The notes beneath the pieces are model-generated. The model was not told the origin of the DNA. It searched no databases and was given only the letters and a program-made list of their open reading frames with translations. Positions 26,334 through 33,150 of a stretch of 64,000 nucleotides of DNA are shown here, piece after piece. Made by a program: the position numbers and the translations under genes. The stretch's first letter is position 1; each line of letters starts with the position of its first letter. Source of the DNA: JBIQJD01 sp044507695 (GTDB lineage: Bacteria; Bacteroidota; Ignavibacteria; Ignavibacteriales; Ignavibacteriaceae). The stretch spans positions 1-64,000 of the forward strand of contig JBIQJD010000008.1 in the NCBI GenBank assembly GCA_044507695.1, given 5' to 3'.

Positions 26334-27665
26334 TCAGGGAATAACAATTGCTTTATTTTTTTCTTCAGCATCATGCTTGTTCTTTTCAGCCTGAAGTGAG
26401 GATTTGTAAATCTTTTTTAGTGCTGATTTAAATTTCCTGTACTGCAAAAACAAATCATGCTGCTGCCGTGAACCTGAATTATGCATTGGAGATTTAAAAT
26501 AAAATGAAAGCCATTCCTGTATTCCAGCCATTTTATTTCTTTGTGCAAGATCAGCAAAAAGTATAAGATCAAGTATAAGCGGTGCGGCAAGAATTGAATC
26601 ACGGCAGAGGAAATCAATTTTAATTTGCATCGGATAACCAAGCCAGCCGAAGATATCAATATTATCCCAGCCTTCTTTATTATCTCCGCGCGGAGGATAA
26701 TAATTAATCTTTACTGAGTGATGATAGTTTCCATAAAGCTCAGGAAAAATTTGCGGCTGAAGAATTCCATTTAAAACCGAAAGTTTACTTTGTTCCTTCG
26801 TTTTAAAACTGGCAGGATCATCAAGCACTTCACCGTCCCTGTTTCCAAGAATGTTGCTTGAGAACCAGCCGTTCAATCCAATCAATCTTGCTTTAAGCAT
26901 CGGAGCCAGGACAGTTTTCAGAAGTGTCTGCCCGGTTTTAAGGTCTTTACCGGCGAGGGGAACTTTATTTTCTTCAGCAAAAGAAATAAGTGCGGGAATA
27001 TCCGCTGATAAATTTGGCGCTGCATTTATAAACGGTGCGCCTTCTGCAATTGCTGCATAGGCATATAACATGCTGGGGGAAATACCGGGATGATTATTTT
27101 TCATTCCTTCAATAAAGGAAGATAAGTTGTAATGAACAGGACTTTCATTTAAAAATATTTCCGTACTTCCGCACCACATTACAACAACACGGCTGAGATT
27201 ATTTTTAATTTTAAATTCTTTTATATCATCACGCAATTGATTCATCAATTCATATTTGTTGGTGGAATTTTTAATCCGGTTCCCGGATAATCTTCTTACA
27301 TACTGCGGATCAAAAACTGCGGGCATTGGAGTAATTGAGCCTAATTCATCTTTAACAGGCTCAATGATTCTTTCCTCAATCACACGCGCTTCAAGTGCTG
27401 AGGAGAAGCAATTCTCATTGCGAATATCCCATCCGCCAAAGACAAGATCATCAATTTCTGCAAGCGGAAGAAGGTTTTTGATTTTATCAACTATTGTTAT
27501 TCCATTATCTTTAATTTTTAAGATACCTGATTGAGTTTGCGAGCCGATAGGAATTGCAAGTTTCTTTTTTATAAGAAGAGTGCCTGCAATAAATGTAGTT
27601 GAAACTGCCCCGTTTAATCCGGGAATTAATACGCCGAGTTTATCATGCGGGCTTGTGTTATTCAT
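26334..27665 (-). CDS. Myo-inositol-1-phosphate synthase family protein
   Basis: 443 residues. The N-terminal LGVLIPGLNGAVSTTFIAGTLL is the NAD-binding motif of inositol-1-phosphate synthases (GxxGxxxSTxxxG with Gly-Asn-Gly), and VPLAGKDLKTGQTLLKTVLAPML is the active-site region (GxDxKxGQT). The enzyme converts glucose-6-phosphate to myo-inositol-1-phosphate. It leads a leftward operon with a methyltransferase and a glycosidase, which suggests synthesis of a methylated inositol-containing compound. The C-terminal tail (about 400-443) is Lys/Asn-rich. Confidence 0.85.
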   Translation of the reverse strand: MNNTSPHDKLGVLIPGLNGAVSTTFIAGTLLIKKKLAIPIGSQTQSGILKIKDNGITIVDKIKNLLPLAEIDDLVFGGWDIRNENCFSSALEARVIEERIIEPVKDELGSITPMPAVFDPQYVRRLSGNRIKNSTNKYELMNQLRDDIKEFKIKNNLSRVVVMWCGSTEIFLNESPVHYNLSSFIEGMKNNHPGISPSMLYAYAAIAEGAPFINAAPNLSADIPALISFAEENKVPLAGKDLKTGQTLLKTVLAPMLKARLIGLNGWFSSNILGNRDGEVLDDPASFKTKEQSKLSVLNGILQPQIFPELYGNYHHSVKINYYPPRGDNKEGWDNIDIFGWLGYPMQIKIDFLCRDSILAAPLILDLILFADLAQRNKMAGIQEWLSFYFKSPMHNSGSRQQHDLFLQYRKFKSALKKIYKSSLQAEKNKHDAEEKNKAIVIP

Positions 27666-27841
27666 CGTAGTTCAATTAACTGTTCATAATTGATTGCAAT
27701 ATAATTTTAATGGCTGGAATTTTTTTGATTGTATTCACAGTGTGTTGTGTTTAAAAGAAGTTGAAGAAGATGATGAAGCTAAAAAGGAGATGAAGCTGCT
27801 TAGATGTTTGATGATATTATCAAACTTGAAAAAGAAATAAA

Positions 27842-28291
27842 CTATCCGCGGAGTTTATCTAACAGGTGATTTAAATTTTCAATTTCCGGTTCCGATAAAT
27901 TTGTGATACTGTTTTGCAGTGCATCATCAATCAAATCAAATTTTGAAAGAAGTTCCAGTCCTTCTTCTGTTATCTTAACATCAACATTTCTTCTATCATT
28001 CGAGCATGTTGATCTTTCAACCAATCCTTTTACTCTCAGCTTTTCAACAAGACGGGAAACATCGGACATCTTATCAATCATTCTTTGCTTCAACAATTTA
28101 ATTGATGCCGGTTTGGGAAATTGTCCACGCAGAATTCTTAATATATTAAACTGCTGAACGGTTAAATCGTAAGGTTTCAGTTCGCGCACATGTTTTTCAT
28201 AAAGCCAGTTGTACGTGTAAAAAATATTTAAGATAGCTTTATGTTTGCTGCTCTTAAATTTTTCCTGGAAAATTTCTTTTTCAAGTGTCAT
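27842..28291 (-). CDS. MarR-family transcription regulator
   Basis: 149 residues. The winged helix is complete: YDLTVQQFNILRILRG, IKLLKQRMIDKMSDVSRLVEKLRVKGLVERSTCSNDRRNVDVKITEEGLELL. MarR dimers bind palindromes and are released by small ligands or oxidation; a Cys is present in the wing (STCSND). It lies 145 bases downstream of two YceI genes on the same strand. A near-perfect 33-bp palindrome upstream of those genes is a likely target. Confidence 0.9.
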   Translation of the reverse strand: MTLEKEIFQEKFKSSKHKAILNIFYTYNWLYEKHVRELKPYDLTVQQFNILRILRGQFPKPASIKLLKQRMIDKMSDVSRLVEKLRVKGLVERSTCSNDRRNVDVKITEEGLELLSKFDLIDDALQNSITNLSEPEIENLNHLLDKLRG

Positions 28292-28435
28292 GATTTTTTG
28301 TGAATTGTTGTCTGAAAATAATTGATAAAATTTTAAAGTTCACTAAAAAAATGTTTTAAGAAGATTTTGGTGATGGAAGATGCGGATTTTCAGAAGGGGC
28401 TTTTTGAGCCCCAATCTGAATTAAACAAGGTGCAA

Positions 28436-29029
28436 TTAAGATTCTGCTTTTTTTACAAGCTGAATATTACAAGCGATATCCACATCTTCACCCACAACCA
28501 TTCCGCCTGTTTCCATAAAGGCATTCCATTTAAGATTATAATCAAACCTGTTAATTGTACCTGTTATTTTAAATCCTGCTTTCTCATTGCCGTAACCATC
28601 CTTTACAACTCCGCCCTGAGTAACATCAAGTACAACTTCCTTTGTAATATCACGAATTGTAAAATCACCAACCAGTTTATATTTGTTGTTGCCTGTTTTC
28701 TTTAATGATTTACTTTTAAATGAAATTTTAGGAAACTTTTCTGCATTAAAAAAATCATCAGATCTGAGGTGATTATCTCTTTTCTCATTATCAGTATCAA
28801 TTGATTTAGTTTCTATTTCAAAGCTGATTTCCGCATCGGTAAAATCATTACCATTTGTTATAACCTTTCCATCAAAACTTTTGAAATGGCCGTCAACTTC
28901 GGATATCAGCATGTGTGTAACTGTAAACTTAACCTGTGAATGTGCTTTGTCAAAAGACCATTCGGATTTTTGTGCAAATACAGCGGCAGAAGCCAGAATA
29001 AAGAATGCAAAGGATTTTAATATTTTCAT
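28436..29029 (-). CDS. YceI-family protein, exported
   Basis: 197 residues with a signal peptide (LKSFAFFILASAAVFAQ). EWSFDKAHSQVKFTVTHMLISEVDGHFKSFDGKV is the YceI start, and RDNHLRSDDFFNAEKFPKISFKS the family core. YceI proteins are lipocalin-like beta barrels that bind isoprenoid-type lipids in the periplasm. It lies 16 bases behind a cytoplasmic YceI paralogue that it resembles closely along the whole length, a tandem duplication in which one copy kept or gained an export signal. Confidence 0.9.
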   Translation of the reverse strand: MKILKSFAFFILASAAVFAQKSEWSFDKAHSQVKFTVTHMLISEVDGHFKSFDGKVITNGNDFTDAEISFEIETKSIDTDNEKRDNHLRSDDFFNAEKFPKISFKSKSLKKTGNNKYKLVGDFTIRDITKEVVLDVTQGGVVKDGYGNEKAGFKITGTINRFDYNLKWNAFMETGGMVVGEDVDIACNIQLVKKAES

Positions 29030-29045
29030 ACTTGTTCCTTTTAAC

Positions 29046-29606
29046 TTATTTGTTGTTATCGTTGTTAATTAATTCAATGTCTATATCTAACTTTATTGTT
29101 TTTCCAACTACGGCTCCGCCTGTTTCAATAAGATTATTCCATTTAAGATTGAAATCGAAGCGGTCTAATTTTCCGGTTAACCTGAAACCAACACGGTTAT
29201 TTCCCCAGGGATCTTTAACCTTTCCGCCGTATTCCACATCAAGTTCAACTTCTTTTGTTACATCTTTAATTGTAAGATCACCAACCAGCTTAAAGTTTTC
29301 CTCATCAACAACTTTTAATGATTTGCTTTTAAAGGTTATCTTCGGGTATTTCTCCACATCAAAAAAATCAGCCGAGCGGAGATGATTATCTCTGTCTGCA
29401 ATTCCTGTGTTTACACTTGCAGCATCAATCTCAACCTGAACTGCACTGTCTTCAAAATTTTCCCCGTTTGATTGCGCTGTTACATTGAACGAATCAAATT
29501 GACCGTGAACCTGTGAAACCACCATGTGTCGGGCAGTGAATCCTATTTTTGAATGAGCTTTATCTACTACCCAATCCATTGTTTGTATATCATGCAATTG
29601 TTCCAT
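29046..29606 (-). CDS. YceI-family protein, no signal peptide
   Basis: 186 residues. WVVDKAHSKIGFTARHMVVSQVHGQFDSF, RDNHLRSADFFDVEKYPKITFKS and RFDFNLKWNNLIETGGAVVGKTIKLDIDIEL define a YceI lipocalin-like barrel. Unlike its neighbour it begins MEQLHDIQTMDWV with no export signal, so it should be cytoplasmic. It is first in the leftward unit yceI-yceI-marR, 43 bases downstream of the big palindrome at 29649-29681. Confidence 0.9.
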   Translation of the reverse strand: MEQLHDIQTMDWVVDKAHSKIGFTARHMVVSQVHGQFDSFNVTAQSNGENFEDSAVQVEIDAASVNTGIADRDNHLRSADFFDVEKYPKITFKSKSLKVVDEENFKLVGDLTIKDVTKEVELDVEYGGKVKDPWGNNRVGFRLTGKLDRFDFNLKWNNLIETGGAVVGKTIKLDIDIELINNDNNK

Positions 29607-29648
29607 TTTTCTGTCTCCTGTTAATTTTCAAAATAATTACAACTCAAA

Positions 29649-29681
29649 TATATGTTATAACATTGAATGTTGCAACATATA
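29649..29681. promoter_or_regulatory. Near-perfect 33-bp palindrome, likely MarR operator
   Basis: Positions 29649-29681 are self-complementary around 29665 except for two pairs (57/73 and 58/72). Each half holds its own smaller palindrome, ATGTTATAACAT and ATGTTGCAACAT, typical of MarR half-sites. It lies 43 bases before the first YceI gene, consistent with repression by the MarR regulator at 27842-28291. Confidence 0.65.
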
Positions 29682-29895
29682 AAATAAAAAAAGTGATAGA
29701 TGATACTAAGTAGAGGCAATTATCTTTGAATTTAAACTGAATTTGAAGTTTTCTGATAGAAAAAAAATTTATACCCGTGGGGAAGAATCATAGCGGGATA
29801 ATCTCAAAATTTTAAAAACATATAAATTTGGATGATTTGCGTGAGAAGTTTAGGCTGCCGGAAAACATCCGGAACGATTTTTATTTAATCGGATA

Positions 29896-29931
29896 TTGAC
29901 ATTCGTTAGCCCTTTATCGTATATTTACGAT
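29896..29931 (+). promoter_or_regulatory. arsR promoter with overlapping operator
   Basis: TTGACA (29896-29901) and TATATT (29920-29925) form a promoter with an 18-base spacer. ATCGTA (29916-29921) and TACGAT (29926-29931) are a perfect inverted repeat around TATT, covering the -10 box. That is where an ArsR repressor would block RNA polymerase. Confidence 0.65.
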
Positions 29932-29950
29932 GAACGATTAAGGAGCTAAA

Positions 29951-30268
29951 ATGGCAGTAACAAAAAAAGAAGAATTTGCACAAGAAGATATCTGGTTGGC
30001 AGATGTTGCTAAATCCTTAGCTCATCCGGCAAGAATAAGGATACTCAAAATTTTAACTAAAATGGATTCATGCATGGTTGGGAATATTGTTGAGCAAGTT
30101 CCGCTTGCGCAGGCAACTGTTTCGCAGCACCTTAAAGAATTAAAAAGAACCGGATTAATAAAAGGAGAGATTAATGGACCAAAAATCTGCTACTGCGTAA
30201 ATGGTGAAAATCTGAAAAAAGCAAAAAAAGAACTTGATAAGTTATTTGAAAAGATAGGCTGCTGCTGA
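29951..30268 (+). CDS. ArsR/SmtB-family metalloregulator
   Basis: 105 residues. LADVAKSLAHPARIRILKILTKMDSCMVGNIVEQVPLAQATVSQHLKELKRTGLIKGEINGPKICYCVN is the winged helix of the family. Cysteines at C36 (MDSCMV), in KICYC and at the end (IGCC) could form the As(III) site. It sits 72 bases upstream of an arsenite methyltransferase gene and has an operator-like repeat over its own -10 box, so it is presumably an arsenic-responsive repressor of this pair. Confidence 0.9.
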   Translation: MAVTKKEEFAQEDIWLADVAKSLAHPARIRILKILTKMDSCMVGNIVEQVPLAQATVSQHLKELKRTGLIKGEINGPKICYCVNGENLKKAKKELDKLFEKIGCC

Positions 30269-30340
30269 AGATTCAATCAATCAGCATAAACTGCGTCATT
30301 TGTGTGCAGGATAAACAATAAATTTAACAAAGGAATAAAA

Positions 30341-31234
30341 ATGGAAAAAAAAATCACAAATACGGAAAAAGAAACTCAAGGTAAAAATTGCTGCGGACCT
30401 GAATGCTGTTCCGGTAAAAACGAAGTGCAATCACCGAAAGCATATCAGGAAAAATCTGCTGAAGAATTAAAGAATATAATAAAAGAAAAGTATGGGGCAA
30501 TTGCTGAACAAACATCTTCATGCTGCGGCAGCGGTAAGATTGTAGATTATTATATAATGAAGGATAAATATGATAATCTGCCCGGGTATGTAGCAGAAGC
30601 TGATCTGAACCTTGGCTGCGGGCTTCCAACAGAATTTGCCGGAATTAAGAAGGGTGATACAGTGGTGGATCTTGGCTCAGGTGCTGGTAATGATGTTTTT
30701 GTTGCGCGCGCAATTACCGGTGAAGAAGGAAGAGTGATTGGGATTGATATGACAGAGGAGATGATTGAAAAAGCTAAACGGAATAATTCCAAACTTGGCT
30801 TTGCAAATGTTGAATTCAGATTGGGTGAAATTGAAGATATTCCGCTTGCCGATAATGCCGCTGATGTTGTTGTAAGCAACTGTGTGTTAAATCTTGTTCC
30901 GGATAAGAAGAAGGCATTTTCAGAAATTTACAGGATATTAAAACCCGGTGCTCACTTTTGTGTTTCAGATATTGTAATCCAGGGTGAGATGAATTCAGAA
31001 TTAAAAAGATCAGCCGAGATGTATGCAGGATGTGTTGCCGGTGCAATTCAGCAGGATGAATATTTACAGATAATAGAAAAAACCGGATTTAAAAAGATTG
31101 AAATCAAAAAAAGGAAAAAGATTATTTTGCCTGATGAACTTCTCAAACAATATCTAAATGAAAATGGATTGAAAGAATACAAAGAAAATCTAAAAGGCAT
31201 TTTCAGTATAACTGTTGTTGGATATAAATCTTAA
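30341..31234 (+). CDS. arsM: Arsenite S-adenosylmethionine methyltransferase
   Basis: 297 residues from ATG 30341 (AAAGGAAT upstream); the longer frame from 30302 is rejected. VVDLGSGAGNDVFVARAITG is the SAM-binding region. The ArsM cysteines are present: NLGCGLPTEFAGI, VVSNCVLNLVPDK and AGCVAGAIQ. ArsM converts As(III) to methylated arsenicals. The N-terminus adds a Cys-rich stretch (KNCCGPECCSGK, then SSCCGSG) that could hand arsenite to the active site. Pairing with the ArsR gene supports the assignment. Confidence 0.9.
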   Translation: MEKKITNTEKETQGKNCCGPECCSGKNEVQSPKAYQEKSAEELKNIIKEKYGAIAEQTSSCCGSGKIVDYYIMKDKYDNLPGYVAEADLNLGCGLPTEFAGIKKGDTVVDLGSGAGNDVFVARAITGEEGRVIGIDMTEEMIEKAKRNNSKLGFANVEFRLGEIEDIPLADNAADVVVSNCVLNLVPDKKKAFSEIYRILKPGAHFCVSDIVIQGEMNSELKRSAEMYAGCVAGAIQQDEYLQIIEKTGFKKIEIKKRKKIILPDELLKQYLNENGLKEYKENLKGIFSITVVGYKS

Positions 31235-31247
31235 AACAAAAATTTCT

Positions 31248-32111
31248 TCAATAAAAAATATAGTATGATAAACAAATAAGCATTCCCTGCGCAAGCATTG
31301 TACCATCAAGCCAGCCGTAGTGGTAATAAAAATGAGTGCGCAGAGTTTTACTGTTCAGAATTGCAAGAGTAGATATTCCGGAAACAATCATTGCCAGGAG
31401 AATAAAAAGTTCATCATTGCTTATGTAGTGAATCAAACAAATCAAAATAAAAATTACTAACGCTGCATTTGAAATCTTATATGATTTATTAACTCCATAC
31501 ACAATCGGGATTGTCTTAAGATTATACCGTTTATCCTGTTCCATATCTCTTATATCAAACGGAATAGTGATAGCGAAAATAAAAACGTATCTCTCTGCCA
31601 GCACAAAACTCAAATTTGCCAAACTTCCGTTATAACCTGATTCAATAACAGGAAGTATAATTGTTACAACGCTCCAGACAAATGCAATTAAAAAAATTTT
31701 TATAAAAGGAATTTCACGAAGGCGGTAAAGTCTATCAGAAAATTTAAATACAGGAACGGAATAAAAAATAGTTAATACTGCCGCGGGAATGAGAGATATA
31801 AGCACTTCAATTTTTGCATACAATAAAGTAGTTGCAAATCCTGCCACTGAAACAAGAACAAGAAAATAAAAGACGTATGGATAATCTTTCACCCATCTGT
31901 GTTTAACACTGTTTAATGCTGCTTTATTTGTAAGAACAGTTACAAGCCTGTGCAGATTATATTCAAACAATGCGGCAAAAAAGATAAGCCAGATATACGG
32001 ATGAAAGTGCGGTGCAAAACCAAGCTGAACCTGCGTGCCGAAAGCAAGAACCGCAGCCGCAAGTGAAATGAAGATATTACTCTTGATTAACCCGGTAAAT
32101 AGAAATTTCAT
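31248..32111 (-). CDS. UbiA-like prenyltransferase-family membrane protein
   Basis: 287 residues from ATG 32111 (a TTG nine bases upstream is less likely). Eight to nine membrane segments. FDIRDMEQDKRYNLKTIPIVYG is the second Asp-rich motif (DxxD plus K) of the UbiA family. The first motif position has YNLHRLVTVLTN rather than NDxxDxxxD, so it deviates where the prenyl diphosphate Mg ions bind. Members attach prenyl chains to quinone or lipid precursors. Substrate is not predictable. Convergent with the arsM gene. Confidence 0.7.
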   Translation of the reverse strand: MKFLFTGLIKSNIFISLAAAVLAFGTQVQLGFAPHFHPYIWLIFFAALFEYNLHRLVTVLTNKAALNSVKHRWVKDYPYVFYFLVLVSVAGFATTLLYAKIEVLISLIPAAVLTIFYSVPVFKFSDRLYRLREIPFIKIFLIAFVWSVVTIILPVIESGYNGSLANLSFVLAERYVFIFAITIPFDIRDMEQDKRYNLKTIPIVYGVNKSYKISNAALVIFILICLIHYISNDELFILLAMIVSGISTLAILNSKTLRTHFYYHYGWLDGTMLAQGMLICLSYYIFY

Positions 32112-32181
32112 TCTTAACAAATTATAAGTAAGGAATTAGAAAAAAAACATTAATTTCGCGGATCAAAAAAACGGATAATGT

Positions 32182-32511
32182 ATGACAACAATAGTTCTGT
32201 TAACCATTTCAAATATATTTATGACCATTGCCTGGTACGGGCATTTAAAATATAAAAATTCACCATTGTGGAGAGTAATATTAATCAGCTGGGGAATAGC
32301 ATTTTTTGAATATATCTTCCAGGTGCCTGCAAACAGGTTCGGGCACGGGCAATTCAATGCTGCACAACTAAAAACAATCCAGGAAGTAATAACATTAATT
32401 GTTTTTGCAGTATTTTCAGTTCTTTATTTAAAAGAAGAATTTAAATGGAACTATGCTGTTGGATTTGTATTAATAATAGCAGCGGTATTTTTCATATTTA
32501 AAAAATGGTAA
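32182..32511 (+). CDS. DUF486-family membrane protein
   Basis: 109 residues, four membrane segments. ISNIFMTIAWYGHLKYK, SWGIAFFEYIFQVPANRFGHGQFNAAQLKTIQEVITL and LKEEFKWNYAVGFVLIIAAVFFIFKKW are the DUF486 signature. The fold resembles small multidrug resistance (DMT) transporters; function unknown. It lies before tRNA-Ser. Confidence 0.85.
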   Translation: MTTIVLLTISNIFMTIAWYGHLKYKNSPLWRVILISWGIAFFEYIFQVPANRFGHGQFNAAQLKTIQEVITLIVFAVFSVLYLKEEFKWNYAVGFVLIIAAVFFIFKKW

Positions 32512-32618
32512 TGAGGAGTGTAAATAATCTTTGTCTCATTGAGAAGAATTACTATATTTGTAGCTCAAATTTTGAAATAACCGGGTAGCATAAACCCGTA
32601 AATTGTTCTTAAAGTTAC

Positions 32619-32705
32619 GGAGAGTTGGCAGAGTGGTTGAATGCGGCGGTCTTGAAAACCGTTAAGGATGCAAGTCCTTCCGGGGTTCGAATCCCTGACT
32701 CTCCG
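32619..32705 (+). tRNA. tRNA-Ser(UGA)
   Basis: Acceptor GGAGAGT (32619-32625) pairs with ACTCTCC (32698-32704), discriminator G. D-loop GGCAGAGTGGTTGAATGC, anticodon loop CTTGAAA with TGA as the anticodon, a long variable arm (GGATGCAAGTCC) as expected for class II serine tRNAs, and the T-loop GGTTCGAATCC. CCA is not encoded. It marks the left side of the restriction-modification locus. Confidence 0.95.
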
Positions 32706-32712
32706 CATAAAC

Positions 32713-32740
32713 AAAAGCAGGTACAAGCCTGCTTTTTTAT
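32713..32740 (+). terminator. Intrinsic terminator after tRNA-Ser
   Basis: AAAAGCAGG (32713-32721) pairs perfectly with CCTGCTTTT (32728-32736), loop of six bases, followed by further T residues. Confidence 0.8.
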
Positions 32741-33150
32741 TTTAAATACATACCTGTTACTAAACTTCAGAGAAATACCTGTTTGCAGGAGATTGAAAAG
32801 ACCAAATAATGCAGCAGGCAGCAAGCACACTAAAAACACTTTAAAAGCACTTTGTAAGCCATTTGTAAGGACTTGTTAACGGTGGATAAACGGAGGATAA
32901 GAGTATGTGGAATAGTTGGGGGGAATTAAGTTCGTAGATAATACAGCACAAAAAGCTGCACAAATAATTCTGAATATTCCCAGGATGCATTTTTCTTTGT
33001 GAGGGAAGTAAATAATACTCACTAAGGAGCAAATCAGAATAAAAAATTTTCAGGGATTTTATTTTAGAAAAATGTGTGCAGTTTTAAAATTATTCCATAT
33101 TTTCTTCCTTAAATTTTAATGTTCTGAATTATGAAGGGTGTTATTCAGAC
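32741..33150. other. Intergenic region between tRNA-Ser and hsdR
   Basis: 410 bases with no convincing gene. It holds direct GTTAAC/GGATAA-like short repeats (about 32875-32900) and should contain the hsdR promoter. I looked for a copy of the tRNA 3' end (GGTTCGAATCC) on the far side of the locus that would mark integration and did not see one. Confidence 0.4.

Noticed and set aside
27741..27839. Small rightward GTG-started frame of 32 codons (ending LSNLKKK)
   Set aside because: No ribosome-binding site and no conserved feature; Lys/Glu-rich composition arises easily in AT-rich gaps.
32615..32879. Open frames on both strands across the tRNA-Ser region (e.g. one ending GESGIRTPEGLASL... leftward)
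   Set aside because: They are translations of the tRNA gene and its flanks, a classic false annotation; the tRNA structure is complete.
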